Source: Latrodectus hesperus (lineage: Eukaryota; Arthropoda; Arachnida; Araneae; Theridiidae). Taken from it: 64,000 nucleotides of DNA. The notes beneath the pieces are model-generated. The model searched no databases and had not been told where the DNA came from. It saw only the letters and a list, made by a program, of their open reading frames with translations. The stretch covers positions 62,001 to 126,000 of the forward strand of contig JAJQOW010000208.1 of the NCBI GenBank assembly GCA_037975125.1, read 5' to 3'. The translations under genes and the position numbers were made by a program. Positions 23,301 through 37,225 of the stretch are shown piece after piece (the first letter of the stretch is position 1; every line of letters begins with the position of its first letter).

Positions 23301-25829
23301 AAAATCTTTTCACGCATTTTTCATCGATAGATTATAAATAAATTTATGGTTATCTAAAATTTAAATTAAAAATTCAGTTTTGATTATTTAAAGGTTTATT
23401 AGATGAAAGTTTGAAAAAAATAACGTCAGAAATAGAAGACGTCGAAAGCATTCTTTAAACTATTTAATTAATTTGATTGCACCAGAGCGAATTATCTGCT
23501 TGGAAAGTGAAGAAGTAGAATTGTTTAGCCCATGGGTTGACTGCATGTAAATAGATATGGTATCAAAATGGCGATTCAGAAGACGTGTATCTCGAAATAA
23601 TCCACCCACATCAGGCTTCTTCTAGAGGAGCTTTCTTGTTGAAAACAAATTAGAAAGCTCCTCTAATGAAGTGGTAAATGCAAACGTGCTTTATGTTAAA
23701 AATGATGCGACACAATTGAGAAGTGGGCCATGTTTTACTTCCTAAAACTTGGCTTTTGAATAAATTTTTGAAATTGATAATTCTGAGGTTCCAGACATGT
23801 CCACTCTACCTCCCGACGGGGAGTTTGACTGAATTGAAACTGCCCGGGTTGGCACAAAATTTAAACCGAAAATAAAGCTACAACTAGAAAAGCTAGTACA
23901 GGAAAGTTGACATCAGCAATGTTGCTGCGAACAAACAACAAATATCACAATAAAAAAGTTCCATCTTTGATTGCTTACAAAAACTACTTTATAAATAATA
24001 AAATACTATCTAATTTTAAACGATATCACTGTCCCAAAATAAATATTTTATACGAAAAAAAAAATAATGCAAAAAATTTTATTGCCTAAACTTGTTTTGT
24101 TAATTTTGTTATAAATAAATTTTGTTAATTATAAGTTTGCATTTGAAGTTTTATAACAATTTCTAATCCCATTTATTGATAATTTATACTTCTTTAACAA
24201 ACACTTTTCAATTTTCGGGTTCGGTGTAGAAGCAGGTATCCCTTGGTTTGGCAAAACATTTGGTGGTAAAATATAATATCTAGTAATCTTGGTATTTTTA
24301 GCGCTTTATCTAGTATTGTTTTAGGGTTGTCATTTTGTTATGAACATTTTGGCGTCTATCTTGGCATAAAAAATGGCCAAAAAATCCTGGGCAAGTAAAA
24401 TTTTATCCGAATTTCTACCGCCCAGCTTATGAAATTCCTTCTTTCTCTTTAGATTCTTGATTGAATATTTTACCACCTTCAATAAAGTGTATGATCAAGT
24501 CACAGAAATGACAAAAATATCAAAATAATACTTCTTACTGGACGTTGTTTTTATAACGTATCTGTCAGAAGAATACAATATGTCTATTTCAATTTAGAGT
24601 TTAATTTTAGTTTATGTAATACAGTAAATTTGGCGATATTATGGTGGGTAAAAAATTTTCAATACTACGATTTGGCAAGATTCGTTGGATTATTCCTTTT
24701 TAGCCATTTTGCATTCATAATTACAGTAATTAGAGTTTATAAATGCTTGCCTTAGTCATTTATAATTATTTGTTTATCCATTTATAATTTATATACTTTT
24801 TCACGATATATTTATGTATTTGCCATTTTTAAATTACCATTTGATTTATTTTTGCTAACGCCAGTTTTTGAGGACAATCGTAAAAATGTCATTCCGTCGT
24901 TGGCAACAGTTTGGAGACAAAGCTTCATTTTTCCGACAACACTTCATTATTGAAAATTGTATTGAAAGTGTTATATGTACTAGGATTTTGATGTGTTTAA
25001 AAATTAACTTCTACCGAAGTGACAACTATATAGTTAAAATTTTACATTAATATAAGAATTGTGATATTAATGTCATAGATATTAAAAACCATCAGAGTAT
25101 AAAGTTAGGTGATTTCTCATCATGATTTTTAGCATACATGCATGTTGAGGGATGCATCTGATCTCCCAGCATGTTAGTCTGCGACTGACTCCCATTTTAA
25201 GGTACATGGCGAGTTTCTTTTTTTCTTGCAATTTGATTTTCTCGTGACGCAATACTGGAACAGCGTTTTTTGGAATAAAAGGTTCCTGGTTCTATCTTCA
25301 CAAGGGATGATTAAGGGAATATGGATGTAGCTTTCATGTTTTCGGTGTTGCTCATTAGTCAAAGTACGTGCTCGAAAGTCAACCGCGATTCATTTCTTGT
25401 GACGCATGAAAGATCAACTGTGATTAAAAAAAGCCTCGTTAAAAAGTTTTATGTGACCTTTCAATTGTTTTAAAAATATATAAATTTGAGTTACCTAAAT
25501 TAAATTTAAAAGCATGAAAGATTTCTTACCAAAATTTTTTTTAAGTCTATTTAGAGGGATAATTTTATAAAAGTTAGCAGTAAAAAAATGGATGGCTTAT
25601 TTATAAATTTTTATGTATTCCAGATTTCCAAGAATATTATTATCACTACGATGACAAGTTTAAATGTCATAATTAATTATCAAGTTTACACCGAGTCTAG
25701 TGAATCACGTTTTTAAAGGATAAAATAAGAGTTTATTTGGTAAATGGGAAAATAATTTAAATACCAAAGGAACATGCCCCATTATATATCAAAAAATCTC
25801 TGAAGATAATAGTTAAGTTCATATTACGG
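20351..25829. other. long interval without a recognised gene
   Basis: Mostly AT-rich DNA. 20850-21260 is richer in G and C and has two adjacent minus-strand frames (20853-21047 and 21059-21250, 60-64 codons) with no recognised domain. A 14-bp hairpin lies at 23623-23665. 25170-25380 has a faint tRNA-like GGTTCCTGGTTCTATC. Nothing else is supported. Confidence 0.45.
23623..23665. repeat. 14-bp inverted repeat
   Basis: TAGAGGAGCTTTCT at 23623-23636 is the exact reverse complement of AGAAAGCTCCTCTA at 23652-23665, with a 15-nt loop. Weaker pairing extends the stem outwards. Confidence 0.85.
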
Positions 25830-26110
25830 ATTGGGTGTCCTGTTTGATTAGAGCGTTAATTCTTGTGCTGAAGATCTGCTGTATTCACTCATGGTGTTTG
25901 GGGCACATAAAATAGGTTAGGATCACGGTGTCTCCTATCTGAAATGATACCTCTAGGATGGCAGACTAAATCTGGAGCTGTTCTACTGAGTCCCTGCTTC
26001 TGAATTACGAGGACCCACCTATTTTCGGGGTCCACGATGCCATATCCATTGGGTGCCCTGATAGACAAAATGCCTTCACTCTTGCAGTGCTGGAAAAACA
26101 CTGGGTGTGA
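25830..26110 (+). mobile_element. SINE-like family E copy
   Basis: AATAGGTTAGGATCACGG, TGTCTCCTATCTGAAATGAT, ACCTCTAGGATGGCAG and CTACTGAGTCCCTGCTTC match the family E middle block. The head (TTTGATTAGAGCGTTAATTC) is diverged, and the right limit is unclear. Confidence 0.55.
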
Positions 26111-26236
26111 GAATCGGAAGCATCATGAGACAATATCCGGGCATTGCTTCCTCTACCCCACCACTCTTCACAAGTCCTGAGAAAAAAATAGCATAGAAAA
26201 GAGGTTTTTTTTAGTTTATTTTTTGGCGGGGGTCCG

Positions 26237-26525
26237 GTACTGAGAGGACCTCGACCTATAACGATAATTTCTATTTGGGGCTAGCGAAGCCTACTTTTAC
26301 AGGATTATAAGGTTTTTGGAGACGCTAGCCTCATTTTGAATAATTAACCGATTAGTTAGGCTTCTTAAGATATTTTGTGAATAAATGTTTTGTAATGGAG
26401 ACATCAGTTTCAAAATTGTTGATGAGTTAATTGTATGGGCTTCTTAAGCCATCTTTATGAGTAATTAATGAATGTTTGAGACGCCAGTCTCTTATAAATA
26501 TATCTATTGGCTTCTCAAGCCTTAT
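26237..26525. repeat. degenerate tandem repeat, 79-80 bp unit, about four copies
   Basis: Units begin TGGAGACGCTAGCCTC (26317), TGGAGACATCAGTTTC (26396) and TTGAGACGCCAGTCTC (26476), each followed by GGCTTCTTAAG-like and GAATAATTAA-like motifs. The spacings are 79 and 80 bp. A weaker copy precedes them from about 26237. Confidence 0.75.
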
Positions 26526-27383
26526 TTAATTCTGAATGTGTTGTGTTTTCTGTTGCTAAGAAATTAATTAAAATTGGCATCTGTAATTTTCGTCACAATT
26601 TTTTTTCATCCAAGACCTACGCAAAAATCTTTTACTAACGGATTGCCATTTCGAAAGAGAAAGAAAGTAAAAATTCACTCCAGGCAGTATAATAATATTA
26701 CTGTTGGACATTTGAATTCATGAATTTTAGAATCCTGAAAAAAATTAAGAAGTAAAAAATGGCAAAGAAATATTTTTTATGTATTGAAAATATATCTGAA
26801 TATTTTACTAAGACTCATAGATGTTTAAAGCTGAAATTTTTATAAATATCTGTATATTTGTTCGAGTAATATTCATGAGCACATTAATCACATTTCTTAA
26901 AGTAAACAAGTGTAAATTTTTCATTTATCATTGTAGAATAGAGACACTATTTTTGAAATGCATTGGCAAATGATGCCAGTTTTTCTGAAGAATAGAAATC
27001 TGAAACTATCTTTATATATAATTTTTGGTTTCCATAAATTAAATTAGATGTACTATAAATATAAAATATTTTCTTTCCATGTAAAATATATAAGCTTTTC
27101 CATTAAATGAACTACCAAATCTTTATAAAACCATACACTTACATTTATATTTTAAGGGAAAATTTACTAAAATATAATTATTTAATTATTATGTGGATCA
27201 TTATAATAATTTTTCCATTATTAAAATGATTACCTTTTTGCCAGCCTATGAAAAATATGGATAGAAAAAGCGCATTCTTTGAATAATAATGTTCTGGTTT
27301 TAATGTTCATTATATAAGTTCTGGTTTTAACGTTCAAATATCATAACGTTCATTAATATAAGTTTGGTCTGTAAATGTTTATT
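26526..27383. other. no gene seen
   Basis: AT-rich DNA without a recognised element. Confidence 0.45.
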
Positions 27384-27432
27384 ATGGTGTGATGGTACTG
27401 TCACGGCAGTCGGGGATAATCAACAACAACAC
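27384..27432 (+). mobile_element. 49-bp LINE 3' stub
   Basis: GGTGTGATGGTACTGTCACG, GCAGTCGGGGATAATC and a CAACAACAAC tail match the last bases of the LINE copies at 10210 and 42398. It is an extreme 5' truncation containing only the 3' UTR and tail. Confidence 0.85.
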
Positions 27433-27879
27433 GCTGTTTCCAGCGTAATGCTTAAGATAAATCAGATTCAACTTTAAATTGATTTAAAAAGGGCAAAGTG
27501 AACATGGTATAACCCTGGTCTCCAAACTTCCGCATCAAAGAGACCTTAGAAGTATTGAACTTGTGTAAGATCAATCAGCCTAAGACCTTTTCTGATGAAA
27601 CACAGAAGAATGAAAATTTTCCTTTTCATCCCCACGCCTCTTAAATATCTCTTGGGGCATTCTGAAGCACGCATTGGGCAAATTTTATGTAATATTATCT
27701 TGCATGTTTTTCGTTTGCTTTAAAATGTGTGGGAGTAAAAAATCATAAACTTGTTAACCGAAAAAAGTGTTACGTTTTACAAGTTCCGTCATTCAATTCA
27801 TTTAAAACAGACATTTCCATTCTTTAAAACCATATAAGATCAGACAACCGTAACGTTCTGAATAAATTTCTCAATCACC
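27433..27879. other. no gene seen
   Basis: Mixed AT-rich DNA with no recognised repeat. Confidence 0.4.
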
Positions 27880-28310
27880 ACCACTTACAGCGATTGCTTT
27901 TCAAGGGAAAAGTCCTTCCTTCGTTCTGTTGCCGCCAACGTGGCGCATTCAATTTCCTCGCCACCCAATATCTGCCTGATTTCGGTAAGTCTGTAATTTG
28001 TCTGCAACTTCATCGTCACTTACTCCAGGCGCATCTGGTGAAATCTGATGAATCTGGCGATAATTCATTCTCGTTGTTACCACTTTTCTCCTTTTATGGG
28101 GAACGAGTATATTGTCGCCTAATTTAACCACAATTGGCCGGGCGACAGCGCCAATTTAGATTTTCCTGTCCCTAATGGGTGTACATAACTGTGTCTATTG
28201 CGTTGGTTGCAAGTGACTCGGATCTCATCGGGAAGTCCGTTTCATTCCAGAAGTGGTTTCCAGACAATTGGAGGACGTAATATACGGCGACAGCCTGACA
28301 GTATTGTCTG
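27880..28310. other. GC-richer islet with splice-donor-like sites
   Basis: Richer in G and C than its surroundings. A plus-strand frame from 27894 reaches a TTCGGTAAGT donor-like site at about 27980, and a donor-like GGAGTAAGTG lies on the minus strand near 28025. It might be an exon or promoter region of an unrecognised gene, or an old repeat. No domain is visible. Confidence 0.25.
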
Positions 28311-29334
28311 GTCCGAAAATTGAAAATACTTGCAGTAATAACATTTCTCAAGGCTTCACTTATCGAAATGACTTGAATTTCACTTCATAATTCATAATAA
28401 AGAGTTCTAGAACTCATAATACAATTCTGGGAATTTGATGAGAAACATATTATCAATTTAAAGATTTTTTTCACATGTATTGTTATCATTGATGTGATAG
28501 GATTTGATTTTGAAAAGTTGATCATGTATTTTTATTAAATATTTCAATTCTATTATTATTTTCGTATTAAACATTCAATTTTTAAAAGTTGATGACGTAT
28601 TTTTATACATTTTAATTTCACTAATTATTTTCATAATATTTCGGGAAAGTGATCTGGCAAAATATTCATTTTGATACCATTTAACTGAAGTATATTTTTT
28701 ATTACACATTTACAAAAATAAAATAGAAAAATATTTTTTAAAATTCTGATATTGGTACATGTGAGTTACACTGAAAATATTTTTTTGTTAAAATGTGTTG
28801 TCGTGCTAAGCAATTTGAATCCTCGGAAAAAATGCAAGCAATGTAAATTAAAAATTGAATCATCACCATTATAATATTTATTTAAAATATTAATTTTAAT
28901 TCAGTAAATAGCATGTTACCAACACAATCGCTAATAAAGCCTTTCTCGATATAGTTATAGTGAATAATTTAAATTGAATTTCAATTTCAAAATCAAGAAT
29001 TTGTTGGAAGTGTTTAACAGGGCTTGCAATTAAATAGTTGGTACTATTGATTAAAGTGCTTGAATTAGATTCCCCATTCGAACCTGAATGATTATAATAT
29101 ATCTGAAATTATAGATAAGTAGATGGAAATTATAAAAATTATAATTAGTTGTTAAATCTTTTTTGTTTGAGAAAGGCCATGAGTCTACAGTAGATAAAGG
29201 CTGGTGCTACGAAAGGAATTAAAGGAGTTGAAATTGAAAGTAATTATTTAAAAAAACGCCCATATTACACTCGAACCTATTTCTGTGATGTGTGTGTGCA
29301 TAAAAACCGCATAAAATTAAACACATAAATTAAA
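28311..29334. other. no gene seen
   Basis: AT-rich DNA with no recognised element. Confidence 0.45.
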
Positions 29335-30175
29335 TCACTGAAATTTTCCCGATTAGAGCTATAAAAATATTGTTTTCGTGATACAAATAACTTTTTATTT
29401 GTATCGTCAAATACTTATGCGGTGAATATGGACCGTATACAAAATTGTCACATAGAAAATACCGCAAAACCTTACAAAATAAATGGGAATTATTTTTTGA
29501 AAATGAATCAAGATCGAGGCTAGTACATTCAGGATAGCGAAACCTCTATAAGACAAAGCAGGAAAACGAACTTGAGCAATCCAAGCATTTTAAAGGACAG
29601 ATAAATGTACACATTTTTTTCCAATGACGGGCACTTGGGTGACAAACCCTATGCACAACAAAGTCAAAAACTCCTACTCATCCGTTGTTACCCAACGAGC
29701 ACCTGGGAACCAAGTCACGGAGGCGAGTAGCGTTGCCCGCGCTATACCACCACAAACCCGTTTATAGGGTGGGCCACATTCATACATCAACACAGAATAA
29801 AAAGGACAGAAAAACACAGAAATTACAGAGAAGGAAATATACATGCCCAAATCGGGATTCGAACCCTGGACAATCAGCTCAGGAGTCAGGAGCACTAACC
29901 ACTCAGCCATCGGTCGGCATGACGAAATATATCGTTATAAGAAAAAAAATTATATAAGTCAGTACTAAATTAGGGACTTGAAAGCACTGGATCTGCACTG
30001 GAGTTTGTGCGTTGACGTAACAATACACGTTTTGTACCCTTATATAATGATATGAAATACATATGCAAAATCGAAAAAGCTGATTGACCGATAAAGTTAT
30101 TTCCTTTTTTACTGATAATTTCGTCAATGATGTTCCAACTGGATTGGCATTTTCATATACCGAAGAAAAATGCTG
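29335..30175 (+). repeat. dispersed repeat H, copy 3, split by a SINE
   Basis: Left part 29335-29620 (AGAGCTATAAAAATATTG, GAATATGGACCGTATAC, TTCAGGATAGCGAAACC, GACAAAGCAGGAAAACG) and right part 29920-30175 (GTCAGTACTAAATTAGGGAC, TGAAAGCACTGGATC, TACTGATAATTTCGTCAATG) together parallel the uninterrupted copy 2. The family D SINE at 29621-29918 sits in between, so repeat H is older than that insertion. Confidence 0.65.
29621..29918 (-). mobile_element. tRNA-headed SINE, family D, minus strand
   Basis: On the minus strand the head GCCGACCGATGGCTGAGTGG begins at 29918, then GGGTTCGAATCCCGATTTGG, GCATGTATATTTCC, CCTATAAACGGGTTTGTGG and GCAACGCTACTCGCC, ending at GTGCCCGTCATTGG near 29621. It is inserted into repeat H. 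Confidence 0.9.
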
Positions 30176-31524
30176 CACATCATGGAACGGCTCAAGCATA
30201 TTTGAGTGCAATTGTGATTTCAACAACTGCTACATCTGTTTGCGCGCAATGTTTCATTTAAATATTATTAAAAGTTTATGTTTGAACTTTGTTCCCATCC
30301 GCGATTCATCATAAGACTGAGCAATTATTCAGATCAACGTTATTACTATTATTCATTTAGTCTAAGCATTTAATTTTTTTCCTTTTTGACTTATGAATAG
30401 TTTGATATCTCATGAAAAATTAAACTATACTGAATGAAAAAATATTTTCTTTAATGATGATTTTCCATCGATGTATAATTTAATAAATCTGTAACCTTCC
30501 CGGATATTATTGACTTCCAAAATTCACTACATTAATTATAACTTTTGAACAATTACAATCATTCTTGTGCCGTGCACAATAAAATATTCAATAAGATTCT
30601 AATTCGAAAATTATATCATTTTAGATGTAGAGCAGAAAATAAAATTTCAAATGATATTCGAATTAAAGTTCGAACGATGTTATTTTACATGTAATGGTTT
30701 TCTTTTTTTAAATTTCATTTCTTATAAATTAAAAAAATCTCATTTTAATTCAATTTCTAATATATCATCTAATTATAAATTCAAACACGAATCTTTTGCT
30801 ACCTCACAATATTTCAAGTACTATTCCAAACTATATAAAAATGTTTATTGGAAAGAAATTTTGATTTATAAATTCAATTTACGTCATATAATCATACTAT
30901 CATTTTTATTTTACTTCTCATATAATGAAAAGTAAATAATTTCAATTTGCCGAAAATGACTCTCATAGCTACATCGTCCATAACAGTATACATATTAATA
31001 AAAAATACTTCGTGATCCTTCAATTCTTATTTTTATAATTGTGTTGAGCAATAATTAGCAATCTGAACAGCCTCAAGTATTCATACATAAAATATTGAAT
31101 TTTAAATTAATATGGAAGGGAATTTCATGCATTTTTTTAAATCTGGTAGTTTCTTTACTAGTGGAGTTACTTTGCCGTTTTTAGCACAATGTGCTGAAAC
31201 TGCTTGTTATTTAAGAGGGAAAATACAACAAACTTAACATATCCGATAATAGTGTTCACAATTAGATGGGCTCTTTTGGGAAAATGAAAGGAATGTAAAA
31301 CCCCTCTTACCATTCTATGTATACAAAAATTTTCTTGAAATCTTTATTCCTGACGTAGCAGAAAAGCTTTGAGACTCTTCATATGCTTATAGCATCTTGC
31401 ATTCCAAGCCACATAGTGACCTAACTCTATGTTCAAACTTACTCTGTGTTCAAAACTGTTGTAACAATCTGAAGACCAGAATATGAGATACAAGGATCAT
31501 CTTTTGTTCCCATCGGTGCAGAAC
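30176..31524. other. no gene seen
   Basis: AT-rich. A 94-codon frame at 30651-30935 has the Lys/Asn/Phe/Tyr composition of AT-rich noise and no domain. Confidence 0.45.
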
Positions 31525-31995
31525 CTTTTTGTGGGATCAGTTTGAAGACCGCAAAAACCAATGTTTTTAGATGGGAAAAACAGAATATGTATGAAGCTTG
31601 GTTCAACACTCCTGGTCAAACCTACGCTAAAAGTATGATCTATAGATCATCAGCGAGGATTGCCTCTGAAATTCTAAGCTCTGTATTAAGAAGATACCTT
31701 TAATCGTAAACTTCATAACTGGGCACTACTATTTCAGAAAACACCTCCATAAAATGGGACTGTTTCAGCAAGACCCTATCTGCAGGAAATGTCATACGCA
31801 AGAGGAAACGGCCAAGCATATCATTTACGAATGCGAGGCCCTTGCCCACCCTAGATTAACTTCTTTAGGCATCATCCATACTAGAGAGTTACAGCTAGAC
31901 TCCATGAAAGGGTTATCGGACTTTATTAATAAAGTGGTGACCCTAGTATCTAGAATTAAGAAACATTGGGTTTGAAGTTAAAAGTACAAAATTTA
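31525..31995 (+). pseudogene. C-terminus of a LINE ORF2 (R1/Jockey-like), frameshifted
   Basis: Two frames carry consecutive parts. 31570-31701 reads WEKQNMYEAWF...ARIASEILSSVLRR then stops. The next frame (about 31694-31975) reads LIVNFITGHYYFRKHLHKMG, then a CX2CX8HX4C zinc knuckle (CRKC...HIIYEC). This matches the region after RNase H in R1/Jockey-type LINEs. The RNase H core itself is missing. A one-base frame change between the parts makes it non-functional. Confidence 0.8.
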
Positions 31996-32009
31996 ATTTA
32001 ATTTGACAT

Positions 32010-32282
32010 ATGTTGAACACGCCAAGCTCGCTAGCCAATGACTATAAGAATTTAAGTCATAAGGATGCTTCTTTCGTTTAATTAGAGCACCACGAAGGTG
32101 AATGATTTTGCTCTAAGACTCTTCCGATAGAGGGCCCCACCAGAGGATCCTCTCGCTCAATTTTAACTGTGATCTGGAAGGGGAAGAAATTTTCTCCAGA
32201 CCTTTGCACCCATGGTAACAACTCAACGACCGACCACAGATTTAACAAGCTCGTATATTGGATGACTTGGGTCTATGCCACA
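32010..32282 (-). mobile_element. SINE family A, minus strand, head missing
   Basis: CACGCCAAGCTCGCTAGCC, TTTCGTTTAATTAGAGCACC, ACTCTTCCGATAGAGG, TCTCCAGACC and CAACGACCGACCACAG are the family A body in reverse. The tRNA-like head and much of the tail are not recognisable. Confidence 0.8.
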
Positions 32283-32289
32283 TATTTAC

Positions 32290-32597
32290 CATTGGTGCAC
32301 AGGAACATCCTCTAGTTGAAAATCAAATGCGATCCTGATCCCAGACTGCTTCGACTGGACTAGCAGTACCCTCCTTCAGTATCTTTCCTTTGATAGTCGT
32401 AGAATAATTCACCTCACTTGTAAAAAATGCTGTGACCATCCAGCTTTAGAGTAGCATAATCCGGGTCTTACTGGACTTTCTGAAGGAGATTTTACATCCC
32501 AACCCCTTATTTTTATGGAAGTTTAATGGTCAACACCCCTCTGGAGTTGAAATGACATATGCCATATCTTTGGCGGAAAAGCAACAACAACGGGACG
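32290..32597 (+). pseudogene. possible decayed LINE C-terminus
   Basis: A plus-strand frame reads HLTCKKC...DHPALE, stop, H...GLSEGDFTSQPLIFMEV. This resembles the zinc knuckle and PLLV-like C-terminus of the LINE tails at 49500 and 54300, and it ends in AAAAGCAACAACAACG. Several stops are present, and the match is weak. Confidence 0.4.
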
Positions 32598-32761
32598 CTG
32601 GAAATGAAAGAAATTAAATTTCAAACAAAAGACATGATTCTCATTTTTTGACGAAGAAATTGTATTTTTCTTTAAACAGCTTTATTTTATAATTCCTACT
32701 AATACTTTTTTTTAAAATATTTTTAAAAAATTTATAAAATTTTCATTTTATTATAATTAAT

Positions 32762-33027
32762 GCCGACTAACTTGGTCTAGTGGTCAGCATGCCTGACTAT
32801 GGATAAAGAGGTCCTGGGTTCGAATCCCAGTTCGGGCATGGATGTACTTTCTCTATCTTATCCTGTCTTTGTCCTTTCCTTGTATGAGTGAGGTGTGAAT
32901 GGTTGCCTACCCTATAAACGGGCCTGCGTGTGCAGAAGAAGTCAGACTCCACACCAAAATATGGTTCAGTTGAAAAAAAGGAGCAGCACACCCCATACTG
33001 CCAGCCTAGCTGGCACACGACAACAAC
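32762..33027 (+). mobile_element. tRNA-headed SINE, family B
   Basis: The head GCCGACTAACTTGGTCTAGTG and the B-box GGGTTCGAATCCCAGTTCGG are followed by CCCTATAAACGGGCC and GAAGTCAGACTCCACACC. The tail is CACGACAACAAC. The 12-bp duplication ATTATAATTAAT at 32750-32761 and 33028-33039 fixes the ends. Confidence 0.95.
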
Positions 33028-33039
33028 ATTATAATTAAT

Positions 33040-34307
33040 AAAATGCTCGCTTTACAGATTTTATTATCTGTTGAAAAATTTCGTAATGCCTAACGCAATA
33101 AATGTAATCCTTAACATAATATATATCAAGTTAAGCATTTATTATTTTTTTTCTTTTCCACAAAAAAATGTTTTCCACATTTTACTGTTTTACGAAAAAG
33201 CAATCCTATTTTGGAAATGAATTCTTCATAAAAATAAAATGATTTGTGTGTGATAAATTTTTGAAACACATATATAGAAATGCATGTTTTATATACAAAA
33301 TCTGAGAAAAATATCATAACAATAAATAAAAATTGAAGACGCAAGAAATAATTCAAATTTGACAAAATTAAAGAAAATTTTTCAAGAGAAAATTTTTATT
33401 TAAAATTGCTAATGATGATTTTTGACTAGTAATTTCATTAATTAATATTTCTGTTTCAAAATTAAGATAATCAGTTAATTCTCTGTACCACATTGAAGTA
33501 AAATTTTAATATATGAACTCAAAAAATTGATTTAAGAAAAATATTTGTCATTACCAAATGACTGTAACCAATACCTTTAAAACATACCGTGTAGTTATAT
33601 CAACTGCAGCCTAAGAGACCAGGTAATTTTCTTTAAAAATAAAGCATTGGTAATTTAATGAAACAAAGCTTTCGTAATTTCATGAATTTAATTTTTTAAT
33701 TTATTTATCATTATAAAGACATTGATGTACAATTTGAAATCATTTCCTACATTACTCTGTGGAATATTAATTTTTTCAAAATATAATGGTAGAGATTACA
33801 ATTTTTGGCAACACATTATATTCATAAACATAATTTTGAACACCAATCTATTCGAGAAAATTTTAAGATGAGTAAAGTATGATTATTTGATAATATCGTT
33901 TCTCTTAAATTGATTTCAAAAAATACTGAGAAAGAATCATTTTATAATAAGCAAGATTATCAATAGCTTATTATTACTTGTACTAATCATTTTCTTTTTC
34001 TTGTAATTGTTTGATGATTATATGTTATGCTTAATTTAATATTTGTGATTTTGCATGATTTTGGGGTAAAGTGGCTTCATTTTGGCAATTGTCCATTGCC
34101 GTTTTAGAAAAATAACATTTTTGTCCCAATACAGTCAACAATGCTTTTGAGCAACTACATTGGTATTTAATTTCCTTTGCATGTTAAAAATTTACCATTT
34201 ATTATATATTTCAATTTCAATGATATTTGTAATTTTAATGATGTTTTCTTTTGCGTTTTTTAATTTTATTTCTATTGTAAGGTTTTAAATATTTTATTCT
34301 CGCACAA

Positions 34308-34309
<2 letters not shown>
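33040..34309. other. no gene seen
   Basis: AT-rich. A 79-codon minus frame at 33126-33365 is Phe/Lys/Ile-rich without a domain. Confidence 0.45.

Positions 34310-34367
<58 letters not shown>
34310..34367. repeat. (TA)n microsatellite
   Basis: About 58 bp of pure TA repeat. Confidence 0.97.
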
Positions 34368-34369
<2 letters not shown>

Positions 34370-34586
34370 CTATAAAATTATTAAGGTAATATGTAAATGT
34401 GTTTTATAAATGCTGAGTATATAAGTCTGAACTATAAATAATTAGTTGGTGTTAATATGAAATTAAATTTTATCAGAAATGTTTTTTTTTGATTCATAAA
34501 ATTTGTGTAATGCTATTTACTTTATTTTTCACTTATTATGCTAATAATATCTAAAAAATGTATTCTTTTTTAAAAAAATTAGAGTT

Positions 34587-37103
<2,517 letters not shown>

Positions 37104-37225
37104 CTTAAAGAAAAATCATACAAAATCTAATTTTATAATGATTTATTCTCTCTTCATCATATTTATTGTTGTTGCACCACCTTACATTCCTGTACCTAGT
37201 TCTGAATTGAGTTCTATCAGTTAAT

